Shown here piece by piece: positions 1 to 5,999 of a DNA stretch of 6,927 nt. Origin of the DNA: Chitinophagaceae bacterium (GTDB lineage: Bacteria > Bacteroidota > Bacteroidia > Chitinophagales > Chitinophagaceae); assembly GCA_003526435.1 (NCBI GenBank), contig DPWF01000214.1, positions 1 to 6,927 on the forward strand, written 5' to 3'. A program made the position numbers and the translations under genes. A model generated the notes under the pieces. It did not search any database, was not told the DNA's origin, and worked only from the letters and a program-made list of their open reading frames with translations. Within the stretch, counting starts at the first letter, position 1; the number at the start of each line of letters is the position of its first letter.

Positions 1-605
1 GCCATATCAATTTCTGCAGGGCTAAAATCGCCTTCAGGACCTATACAGATGATCTTATCCCTGGCAAGCGCTGATCCGGTAAGTATATGTTTCTCTGTAT
101 CCAGGCAATGGGCAATATATTTATTACCACTACCAGCCTTGCTAATCCATTCTTTAAAGTGCACAGGTTCTGTCAATTCGGGCAACCAGCTCTGCTGGCT
201 TTGTAACATGGCAGCTACCAGTATTTGCTGCATACGGTCGAAACGAAAGCGGGTATGTTCTGTACGGGTACAAATGAGTGGAATGATTTCAGTGATACCA
301 ATCTCGGTTGCCTTTTCTAAAAACCATTCAAAGCGACTCGCATTTTTCAAAAGCGAAATGGCAATGCTGATTTGTTTTTCTGGTGCAGGAACAATGGTTT
401 CTTTTTCAATAACAACGGTACAATGTCTTTTATCTTCCTGGGCAATACTTGCGGTGTACAAGCCGCCTTTTCCATTGGTAAGTTCAAGTGCTTCTCCCGA
501 TTTCATTCTCAGTACCTGAATACAATGCCTGCTCGTTTCCTCACTCAACTGAAAATGCGTGGAAGTAAATGCAACAGATGGTTCAAAGAAGTAAGGTAAA
601 GCCAT
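1..605 (-). CDS. rsmE: 16S rRNA (uracil1498-N3)-methyltransferase RsmE, C-terminus cut by window edge
   Basis: RsmE is a SPOUT-family enzyme that uses S-adenosylmethionine to methylate N3 of U1498 in 16S rRNA of the small ribosomal subunit. The minus-strand frame opens at ATG 603-605 and stays open to the left edge, giving 201 complete codons with no stop. The protein starts MALPYFFEPS. An N-terminal PUA-like beta domain covers roughly residues 1-70, and the trefoil-knot methyltransferase domain follows. Family hallmarks are visible: KATEIG at 98-103, a Q-rich AMLQSQQSW stretch at 132-140, and the SAM-binding knot motif GPEGDFSPAEI at 189-199 (usually GPEGG). Known RsmE proteins are about 230-250 residues, so roughly 35-45 C-terminal residues lie outside. 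It sits 51 nt downstream of dnaB on the same strand and may share its transcript. No clear Shine-Dalgarno is seen. The family assignment is firm. Confidence 0.95.
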   Translation of the reverse strand, partial: MALPYFFEPSVAFTSTHFQLSEETSRHCIQVLRMKSGEALELTNGKGGLYTASIAQEDKRHCTVVIEKETIVPAPEKQISIAISLLKNASRFEWFLEKATEIGITEIIPLICTRTEHTRFRFDRMQQILVAAMLQSQQSWLPELTEPVHFKEWISKAGSGNKYIAHCLDTEKHILTGSALARDKIICIGPEGDFSPAEIDM

Positions 606-621
606 AATTGTTCAAACTACT

Positions 622-656
622 TTCTTATTACTTATTTCCTATTCCTTATTTCTTAT
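622..656 (-). repeat. Five tandem 7-nt units abutting the dnaB stop codon
   Basis: Read on the minus strand, five in-phase heptamers of form ATARGNA (for example ATAAGAA, ATAAGGA) run from 656 down to 622. The first base follows the dnaB TAA (657-659) directly. Unlike the other heptad tracts in this window, this one has no inverted repeat. It fills most of the 51-nt dnaB-rsmE gap and ends 16 nt before the rsmE ATG. Each unit contains TAA or TAG. Function is unknown. Confidence 0.75.
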
Positions 657-2243
657 TTAAAACGGCGCGTCATTATCTGTATCAAATCCTTCATCAAAAT
701 CACCGCCATTCATTTTGCTACCTTTCTGGATAAAGAGTTTACCTCCGTCGCCTGCTGCTGCCGATCCCCCGCTGGTGGGTAGTGTGCCCGGTGCAACGGG
801 TTTCCAGCTACCTCCGCCAAATCCGCCACCATCTGCTTCCCATTCTTCAAATTTCTGAATCTCGAGTTTGGCGCGCAGTTTAATGGTTTCCAATGAACCA
901 TTACGGTGTTTGGCTATACGTATATGTGTTTCACCATGTGTACTTTCACCCATCTCATTGTTCATCACCTCATAATATTCAGGGCGATAAATAAACATTA
1001 CCATATCGGCATCCTGTTCAATGGCACCCGATTCACGAAGATCGCTCAACTGAGGCATCTTGCTTTCTTTACGTGTTTCTACGGCACGACTTAACTGGCT
1101 CAATGCAATGATGGGAATGCCGAGTTCTTTGGCCAGTGCTTTCAGGTTTCGGGAGATATTACTGATTTCCTGTTCACGGTTATTGTTACGATCGCCACTA
1201 CCACTCATTAACTGCAGGTAGTCGATGATGATGATACCAACGTTGTGTTTATTTACCAGACGACGTGCTTTGGCACGAAATTCAAAAATGTTCAATGCAG
1301 CGGTATCATCGATATAGATGGGCGCTGTTTCCAGTTTTTTGATACCCTTGCTGTGTAATTGCTGGTATTCATAATCTTCCAGTTTACCACGGCTGATCTT
1401 TTCCATTTTAATCTCACTCTCTGCACTCAGAATACGTTGTACCAACTGTGCAGCGCTCATCTCCAGTGAGAAGAAACCAACCGGAATGGGCTTGGTAGGG
1501 TGTAAAGCCGCATTACGCGCAAGGTTTAAGGCGAAGGCCGTTTTACCCACAGACGGACGTGCCGCCAGGATGATAAGATCGGTTGGCTGCCAGCCATAGG
1601 TAATACGGTCAAGCGTGGCAAAACCACTCGGCACACCTGAAATATCTTCTGTTTTGGTACGCAGCTCATCAATACGGTTGATGGTTTTGGCGAGTACATT
1701 ACCAATGTCTTCAAAATTCTTTTTAAGGTAGTTATTGGTGATGTTGAACATTTTTGTTTCGCTGTCGTCGAGCAAATCAAAAACATCGGTGCTGTCTTCA
1801 TAAGCATCACCAATAATTTCACCACTGATGCGTATCAGTTCGCGCTGAATAAATTTCTGTAATACAATACGCGCATGTGCATCAATATTGGCGGTAGATA
1901 CAACAGCATTGGTTAGTTTGGTAACATAGTACGGACCACCCACAGCATCCAACTGCTCACGCATTTTTAATTCCTCTACCACGGTGAGGATATCAATCGG
2001 CATACTTTTTTGCTGCAAGCCCTGCATGGCCCTGAAGATGAGCTGGTGTGCTTCTACATAAAAACATTCCGGTTTTACGATCTCTGTAACCGTATCGAAT
2101 GCACTTTTTTCCAGCATGATGGCACCCAATACCGCTTCTTCCAGCTCTTTGGCCTGTGGCGGTACTTTGCCATATACCATAGTGCTGAGGTCTATCGCGG
2201 GTTTTCTTCTTTTTCGGTCTTTATTCAGGCTGGTCAGGTCCAT
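657..2243 (-). CDS. dnaB: Replicative DNA helicase DnaB
   Basis: DnaB is the hexameric ring helicase that unwinds DNA 5'-3' at the replication fork and works with primase. The 528-residue product has the standard order. A basic N-terminal extension (RKRRK at 10-14) leads to the N-terminal helical domain at about 28-130 (PPQAKELEEAVLGAIM), then a linker, then the RecA-like motor from about 200. Walker A is ARPSVGKTA (228-236) and Walker B is IIIIDYLQLM (337-346). SQLSRAVE (382-389), DLRESGAIEQDAD (401-413) and the KHRNG hairpin (445-449, the K-x-R that contacts the neighbouring subunit's nucleotide) are all present. No intein or other insertion interrupts the motor. A Gly-rich tail (471-528) ends in an acidic segment, DFDEGFDTDNDAPF. 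The ATG at 2241-2243 is the only start upstream of the conserved domain before a stop in frame; Met22 is a possible internal alternative. It diverges from pheT and is followed by rsmE. Confidence 0.98.
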   Translation of the reverse strand: MDLTSLNKDRKRRKPAIDLSTMVYGKVPPQAKELEEAVLGAIMLEKSAFDTVTEIVKPECFYVEAHQLIFRAMQGLQQKSMPIDILTVVEELKMREQLDAVGGPYYVTKLTNAVVSTANIDAHARIVLQKFIQRELIRISGEIIGDAYEDSTDVFDLLDDSETKMFNITNNYLKKNFEDIGNVLAKTINRIDELRTKTEDISGVPSGFATLDRITYGWQPTDLIILAARPSVGKTAFALNLARNAALHPTKPIPVGFFSLEMSAAQLVQRILSAESEIKMEKISRGKLEDYEYQQLHSKGIKKLETAPIYIDDTAALNIFEFRAKARRLVNKHNVGIIIIDYLQLMSGSGDRNNNREQEISNISRNLKALAKELGIPIIALSQLSRAVETRKESKMPQLSDLRESGAIEQDADMVMFIYRPEYYEVMNNEMGESTHGETHIRIAKHRNGSLETIKLRAKLEIQKFEEWEADGGGFGGGSWKPVAPGTLPTSGGSAAAGDGGKLFIQKGSKMNGGDFDEGFDTDNDAPF

Positions 2244-2393
2244 CGTCGTAGCGCTTCTTTTAATTGGTTGTTAGTAAGAAACCTATCCGTATCCTCAGTG
2301 GCGGTTCCATGTTACGGAATTGTTACCTCGGCAGTTAGGGGGAGCGAATATGGCGTAGAATTTTTTCATCTTAAAATTTTTCTTTGCCATTTT

Positions 2394-2445
2394 TCATCCA
2401 CAGCTATTCACAGTTCCACGCAGGTTATTCACTGCTCTATTCACA
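2394..2445 (+). promoter_or_regulatory. Cluster of four DnaA-box-like 9-mers upstream of dnaB
   Basis: Four same-strand 9-mers each differ by one base from the general DnaA box TTWTNCACA: TCATCCACA (2394-2402), CTATTCACA (2404-2412), TTATTCACT (2425-2433) and CTATTCACA (2437-2445). Start-to-start spacings are 10, 21 and 12 nt, close to whole helical turns. An AT-rich block (2359-2395) lies directly on the dnaB side. This could be a DnaA-responsive control site for dnaB, a DnaA-titration site, or part of an origin. None of the boxes is perfect and dnaA is not in view, so binding is inferred only from pattern. Confidence 0.4.
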
Positions 2446-2502
2446 CAAATTACAAAGCTTATCCCCCAAAATCAAAAGTTTTCCGCCTTTCATCACAGGA
2501 AA

Positions 2503-2524
2503 TGCACAAACCGGTGTGCACAAA
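2503..2524 (+). repeat. Direct repeat TGCACAAA, two copies 14 nt apart
   Basis: TGCACAAA occurs at 2503-2510 and again at 2517-2524. The second copy is part of the palindrome TGTGCACA (2515-2522). It may be a protein-binding site serving either divergent gene, or may arise by chance. Nothing else supports a function. Confidence 0.3.
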
Positions 2525-2575
2525 GAAATTTTCGAAAAAGAGGGTCAGGGAGAAAGAAAAAACGTAACTGGAGGA

Positions 2576-2707
2576 AGCTACTAGCTGCTAGCTTCTAGCT
2601 GTCAGATGAATTTGTTTTTTAGTATTTAGCACCTTCATAATAGAAGCAACATGTCGTTAAATAAAGGCTTGGAGCTAGCAGCTAGCAGCCAGCGGCTCAA
2701 AGCCAGC
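2576..2707. repeat. Heptad-built inverted repeat element upstream of pheT
   Basis: The left arm has four in-phase heptamers of AGCTNCT type (AGCTACT at 2576, AGCTGCT at 2583, AGCTTCT at 2590, then AGCTGTC ending at 2603). The right arm has AGCTAGC at 2673 and 2680 and AGCCAGC at 2687, then GGCTCAA and another AGCCAGC at 2701-2707. The arms are inverted: 2583-2599 pairs with 2674-2690 at 15 of 17 positions, and pairing extends imperfectly to 2576-2599 with 2674-2697. About 74 nt of AT-rich DNA lies between. No open frame or obvious target-site duplication is seen. It could be a small non-coding repeat element or a long hairpin in the pheT leader. Confidence 0.65.
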
Positions 2708-2719
2708 GGCTTTGCCGCT
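2705..2719 (+). other. Small GC-rich hairpin before pheT
   Basis: AGCGGC (2705-2710) and GCCGCT (2714-2719) form a perfect 6-bp stem with a TTT loop, overlapping the last heptad of the inverted repeat. The sequence after it is only moderately T-rich (TATTTTTA from 2729), so a terminator or attenuator is possible but not demonstrated. It ends 40 nt before the pheT ATG. Confidence 0.35.
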
Positions 2720-2759
2720 TATTATCCCTATTTTTACGCCCCGAAAAGAGCAACCGAAT

Positions 2760-5177
2760 ATGACCATTAGTTACAATTGGCTGAGTGAATATCTTCCCCG
2801 CACCATTGATCCAGAAGCTTTTTCAAAAATACTGACCGCCATTGGTCTGGAAGTAGAGAGCCTGGAAGCCTATGAAAGTATTAAAGGTGGGCTTAAAGGA
2901 CTTGTTATAGGAGAAGTTCTTACCTGTGAGCCACATCCGAACGCAGATAAATTAAAAGTAACAACTGTAAATATTGGTACCGAAACACCCCTGCAAGTGG
3001 TTTGCGGCGCCGCCAATGTGGCTGCCGGACAAAAAATAGTGCTTGCAACAGTGGGTACCACTATTTATCCCATTAATGGAGAACCCCTGACCATGAAAGT
3101 GGCCAAAATTCGTGGGGTTGAAAGTCACGGCATGATCTGCGCCGAAGATGAAATAGGTGTTGGAACCAGTCATGATGGTATCATGGTATTACCCGCCGAT
3201 ACAGAAGCCGGTAAGCCTGCCGCCGATTTCTTTTCAACTTATTCAGACTGGATTTATGAAATAGGTCTTACACCCAACAGAATGGATGCAATGAGCCATC
3301 TGGGGGTTGCAAAAGATGTATGCGCCTATCTTACGCATCATGAACAGGAGACAAGACCAGTAACTCCATTTAGTAATGCATTTGCAGTAGATAATAATAA
3401 GTTACCCATCAGTGTAAAAGTGGAGAATATGGAAGCATGTCCACGTTATGCCGGTGTGAGTATCAGTGGAGTAACTGTAAAAGAATCTCCCGACTGGTTA
3501 AAAAATCGTTTGATGGCCATTGGACAACGACCCATCAATAATATTGTAGACATCACCAACTATATTTTACATGAAACAGGCCAGCCACTGCACGCTTTTA
3601 ATGCTGATGCCATTGCTGGTGGGGAAGTGAGAAGCAAAAATATGTCTGAAGGAGCTTCTTTTGTTACACTTGATGAAAAAGAAAGAAAATTATCGTCAGA
3701 AGATCTGATGATCTGTAATGCCAGTGAAGGAATGTGTATTGCAGGTGTTTTTGGTGGCATCAAAAGTGGCGTGAATACAGCTACAAAAAATATTTTTCTG
3801 GAGAGCGCCTGGTTTCATCCGGTATCTATCCGTAAAACATCATTACGACATGGTTTGAGAACCGAGGCTGCAACACGATTTGAGAAAGGTGTAGATATTT
3901 CAAACTGTGTTCAGGTATTACAAAGAGCCGCTTTATTAATTAAAGAAATAGCAGGAGGCGCCATTTCCAGTGAAGTGGTAGATGTATATCCTCAGCCGCA
4001 ACCAAAGAAAGAGGTAGCGGTAAAATACCACTATATTAAAAAGCTGAGTGGTAAAAATTATCATCCCGAAAATGTAAAGCGTATTCTCAAAGCACTGGGT
4101 TTTGAAATCGTGAAAGAAGATATTGATGAATTAACCGTATCAGTTCCCTACAGCAAACCCGATATCAGCATACCTGCAGATATTGTAGAAGAAATTATCA
4201 GGATCGATGGGTTGGATAATATTGACATACCTACCTCTATCACCATCAGTCCGGCAGTAGAACAACTGGGTATGAAAGAAGCGCTGAAAGACAAGATTGC
4301 CGGTTACCTGGTTGGTTTGGGTTTTGTTGAAATACTCACCAACTCTATCACCAACAGTAAATATTTTTCTGAAGAAGTATTGGGTGGTACGGTGAAAATG
4401 ATCAATAACCTGAGTGCAGAACTCGATGTATTACGACCTTCCATGCTCGAAACAGGACTGGAAACCATTGCCTATAACCTGAACAGGAAAAACCAAAACC
4501 TGCAGTTGTTTGAGTTTGGTAAAACCTATGCCACAACAGGTGCAGGAGAATACGCAGAGGCGGAACATCTGTGTATTTATCTTACTGGTCAGGCACATGA
4601 AGCGGGCTGGAGAGAGAAACCCGGTGCTTTCGATATTTATTTTGGTAAAGGAATTGCAAAAGCCGTTGTGCAATTGGCTGGTATATCATCTGTTCAGTTA
4701 CAGCCATCAGAAAACAATACAAATGTGCTGGCACTGTTTGCTGGCAAGCAACAGGTAGGAACAGTTACTGAAGTAGACAAAAAAACAATTGCTGCATTTG
4801 ATATCAAACAAACGGTTGTGTTTATTGATATTGATTATGCGGCACTCACAAAAGCAGTACGCAAACAAAAAATTGTTTACCGGGAAGTAAGCAAGTTTCC
4901 TGCCATGCAACGCGATCTTGCCATGGTAGTTACTAATACCACTACGTATGCAGCTATTGAAAACGTGGTACAGAAATTGAAACTCTCCCGTTTACAGGAA
5001 ATGCGTTTGTTTGATGTGTTTGAAAGCGATAAGCTGGGGGCAGGCAAAAAATCAATGGCCATCAGCTTCACTTTTGTGGATGAAGAGAAAACCCTTACCG
5101 ACAAAGAAGCCGATGCCATGATGGGTAAACTCATACAGGGGCTGGAGAAGGAGTTGGGAGCGGAAATAAGAAAATAG
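2760..5177 (+). CDS. pheT: Phenylalanyl-tRNA synthetase beta subunit
   Basis: PheT is the beta chain of the cytoplasmic (alpha-beta)2 enzyme that charges tRNA-Phe. It carries tRNA-binding and editing domains, while the catalytic alpha chain (pheS) is not in this window. The 805-residue product has the bacterial order. The N-terminal MTISYNWLSEYL leads to an EMAP-like tRNA-binding OB domain at about 42-155. The B3/B4 editing module lies at about 210-400, with RPINNIVDITNYILHETGQ at 257-275 and RTEAATRFEKGVD at 367-379. B5 lies at about 410-490 (ADIVEEIIRIDGLDNI at 473-488), then the catalytic-like core at about 500-690. The FDX-ACB anticodon-binding domain starts near SKFPAMQRDLAMVV (711-724). 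I chose ATG 2760 because the family starts with this MxISxxWL pattern; the frame is open further upstream to TTG 2712, but that part overlaps the repeat and hairpin. Its TAG stop lies inside the first heptad of the downstream tract. Confidence 0.97.
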   Translation: MTISYNWLSEYLPRTIDPEAFSKILTAIGLEVESLEAYESIKGGLKGLVIGEVLTCEPHPNADKLKVTTVNIGTETPLQVVCGAANVAAGQKIVLATVGTTIYPINGEPLTMKVAKIRGVESHGMICAEDEIGVGTSHDGIMVLPADTEAGKPAADFFSTYSDWIYEIGLTPNRMDAMSHLGVAKDVCAYLTHHEQETRPVTPFSNAFAVDNNKLPISVKVENMEACPRYAGVSISGVTVKESPDWLKNRLMAIGQRPINNIVDITNYILHETGQPLHAFNADAIAGGEVRSKNMSEGASFVTLDEKERKLSSEDLMICNASEGMCIAGVFGGIKSGVNTATKNIFLESAWFHPVSIRKTSLRHGLRTEAATRFEKGVDISNCVQVLQRAALLIKEIAGGAISSEVVDVYPQPQPKKEVAVKYHYIKKLSGKNYHPENVKRILKALGFEIVKEDIDELTVSVPYSKPDISIPADIVEEIIRIDGLDNIDIPTSITISPAVEQLGMKEALKDKIAGYLVGLGFVEILTNSITNSKYFSEEVLGGTVKMINNLSAELDVLRPSMLETGLETIAYNLNRKNQNLQLFEFGKTYATTGAGEYAEAEHLCIYLTGQAHEAGWREKPGAFDIYFGKGIAKAVVQLAGISSVQLQPSENNTNVLALFAGKQQVGTVTEVDKKTIAAFDIKQTVVFIDIDYAALTKAVRKQKIVYREVSKFPAMQRDLAMVVTNTTTYAAIENVVQKLKLSRLQEMRLFDVFESDKLGAGKKSMAISFTFVDEEKTLTDKEADAMMGKLIQGLEKELGAEIRK

Positions 5178-5244
5178 TGGATGGTCCATAGTTTATAGTC
5201 GATAGTCCATGGACCATTGTATTGACTTATCGACTATAAACTAT
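5174..5244 (+). repeat. Heptad tract and long hairpin at the pheT 3' end
   Basis: Units of ATRGNNN type (ATAGTGG, ATGGTCC) repeat in phase from 5174 to about 5215, and the pheT stop TAG (5175-5177) is part of the first unit. The segment 5188-5207 pairs with 5224-5244 through 20 bp with one bulged A, leaving a 16-nt loop (5208-5223). A second fold is possible because ATGGTCCAT (5181-5189) is complementary to ATGGACCAT (5209-5217). No T-run follows, so this is not a classical intrinsic terminator. It could instead protect the pheT mRNA 3' end or be a bidirectional processing site. Confidence 0.75.
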
Positions 5245-5251
5245 AAACCTC

Positions 5252-5271
5252 CTCGTGCATAACTCGTGCAC
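5252..5271. promoter_or_regulatory. Short direct and inverted repeat upstream of the coiled-coil gene
   Basis: CTCGTGCA occurs at 5252-5259 and 5263-5270, 11 nt apart. The same stretch contains the inverted repeat GTGCA-N7-TGCAC (5255-5271). It lies 42 nt before the ATG at 5314, where an operator could sit. A loose -7-like TAACTTAG (5302-5309) is too close to the start to be convincing unless the message is nearly leaderless. Function is unproven. Confidence 0.25.
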
Positions 5272-5313
5272 TAAAAATGCAGTAACGCTTAAAAATGAAG
5301 TTAACTTAGAGAG

Positions 5314-5601
5314 ATGGTAGATCTGGATCTGCACATAAAAACCGTACAGGATAAGCTTCAGTTGCTGCTGAAAAGTCACCAGGCGCTGGCCAGGGAGAAC
5401 CAGCGTTTGCAGAAAGAATTGGAGAAAAGTCAGCAACAGTTGATACAACGCGATGAGCATGTGCATTCACTCCAGCAACAGATTGATGCGTTAAAACTGG
5501 GTACATCGGCGCATTCACCGGAAGAAAAAGTACTACTGGAAAAACGCATTAATGGCTACCTGAAAGAAATTGATAAATGTCTGGCCCTTTTAAATACCTG
5601 A
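5314..5601 (+). CDS. Small coiled-coil protein encoded just before zapA, possible ZapB-like division factor
   Basis: The product has 95 residues and no signal peptide or membrane segment. Residues about 5-61 are heptad-rich and dominated by Q, L, E and K (LLLKSHQALARENQRLQKEL), which predicts one long coiled coil. A short linker (GTSAHSPE, 63-70) leads to a second helix, 71-94, ending INGYLKEIDKCLALLN. I remember similar endings in small proteins encoded before zapA in other Bacteroidota, which is recollection only. Its stop is 4 nt before the zapA ATG, which implies translational coupling and a shared role at the division ring. E. coli ZapB is likewise a short cytoplasmic coiled coil that binds ZapA, but I see no sequence-level proof of homology. 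Such proteins may inherit the neighbouring pheT name through annotation errors. The gene is clearly real; the function is inferred from context. Confidence 0.85.
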   Translation: MVDLDLHIKTVQDKLQLLLKSHQALARENQRLQKELEKSQQQLIQRDEHVHSLQQQIDALKLGTSAHSPEEKVLLEKRINGYLKEIDKCLALLNT

Positions 5602-5605
5602 TCTC

Positions 5606-5902
5606 ATGGCTGAATTAATACCGGTTAATATTGTGATTGCCGATCGTAGTTATAGACTGCGTATTGAGCCTGCCGATGAAGAAATGGTGCGTAAAACAGC
5701 CAATCTCATCAATGATAAGATTACAGAGTTCCGTAATAACCTGGCTGGTAAAGATATGCAGGACTATGTGGCCATGGTGCTGCTCTGGTTCGCCACCGAA
5801 CAAAACCAAAGTGGTATTGAACTGGTGAAATGGCAGGAAGCTGCCGATAAACTCGGTAACCTCAGCCGTCAGCTTGATAAAGCCCTGGAGGAGGGACAAT
5901 AG
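5606..5902 (+). CDS. zapA: Cell division protein ZapA
   Basis: ZapA is a small cytoplasmic protein that binds and cross-links FtsZ filaments and so stabilises the Z-ring. The 98-residue product fits the family length. An N-terminal beta-rich head has the signature VNIVIADRSYRLRI (7-20). It is followed by DEEMVRKTANLINDKITEF (24-42) and the conserved KDMQDYVAMVLLWFA (49-63). The C-terminal helix (about 64-97) would form the dimer/tetramer coiled coil. The start at 5606 gives the expected N-terminus and lies 4 nt after the coiled-coil gene. No strong Shine-Dalgarno is seen, so coupled translation is likely. The TAG stop (5900-5902) is inside the first heptad of the next repeat tract. Confidence 0.93.
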   Translation: MAELIPVNIVIADRSYRLRIEPADEEMVRKTANLINDKITEFRNNLAGKDMQDYVAMVLLWFATEQNQSGIELVKWQEAADKLGNLSRQLDKALEEGQ

Positions 5903-5933
5903 ACCATAGTTCTTGGACCATGGTCTATGGACT
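5899..5933. repeat. Five tandem heptamers overlapping the zapA stop codon
   Basis: Five in-phase 7-nt units begin at 5899 with ATAGACC and end at 5933 with ATGGACT. The zapA TAG (5900-5902) occupies the same position in its unit as the pheT stop does in its tract. ATAGACCAT (5899-5907) and ATGGTCTAT (5920-5928) form a perfect 9-bp inverted repeat with a 12-nt loop, and GACCATGGTC (5916-5925) is itself a palindrome. Read on the minus strand, the units (ATAGTCC, ATAGACC, ATGGTCC) belong to the same family as the pheT tract. No T-run follows. Confidence 0.75.
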
Positions 5934-5961
5934 ATTCTCCAACTAACCGCCCTTATTTCAC

Positions 5962-5989
5962 TTTTCTTCTACACATTTAATTATCTTCG
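5962..5989 (+). promoter_or_regulatory. Candidate Bacteroidota-type promoter for rny
   Basis: TATCTTCG (5982-5989) matches the Bacteroidota -7 element TAnnTTTG with one mismatch and is followed by C, a form common in this phylum. A TTT at 5962-5964 lies 17 nt upstream, where the -33 TTG is expected, but it lacks the G. Transcription would start near 5995 and give an rny leader of about 80 nt. This would let rny be expressed separately from zapA. Confidence 0.35.
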
Positions 5990-5999
5990 CTTTTATCCG

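Larger units (their letters stand above)
2244..2759. other. Divergent intergenic region between dnaB and pheT
   Basis: About 515 nt lie without a convincing gene. Going left to right, 2244-2358 shows nothing I recognise and must include the dnaB leader. 2359-2395 is AT-rich with long T runs. 2394-2445 carries four DnaA-box-like 9-mers. 2503-2524 has a direct repeat. 2576-2707 is a heptad-built inverted repeat. 2705-2719 is a small GC-rich hairpin 40 nt before the pheT start. Open frames here are short, lack family features and cross the repeats. Promoters for both genes should lie here, but I found no clean match to the Bacteroidota TTG / TAnnTTTG pattern. The nearest are TAGGTTTC on the minus strand (2278-2285) and TATTTTTA on the plus strand (2729-2736). 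Each has one mismatch and no good upstream TTG. Confidence 0.7.

Noticed and set aside
49..519. Plus-strand open frame of 156 codons
   Set aside because: It is antisense to rsmE, whose minus-strand frame has clear family motifs. The translated product is Cys/Ser-rich with no recognisable domain.
622..656. CRISPR-like or spacer-separated repeat array
   Set aside because: The units are 7 nt, directly contiguous and degenerate, with no spacers and no cas gene nearby.
2010..2567. Plus-strand open frame of 185 codons overlapping the dnaB 5' end and the divergent gap
   Set aside because: The first part is antisense to dnaB and the rest runs through the AT-rich block and DnaA-box-like cluster. No domain or plausible composition is seen.
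5174..5244. Rho-independent terminator after pheT
   Set aside because: The stem is AT-rich and has a 16-nt loop, and no T-run follows. The repeats fit better as a heptad tract.
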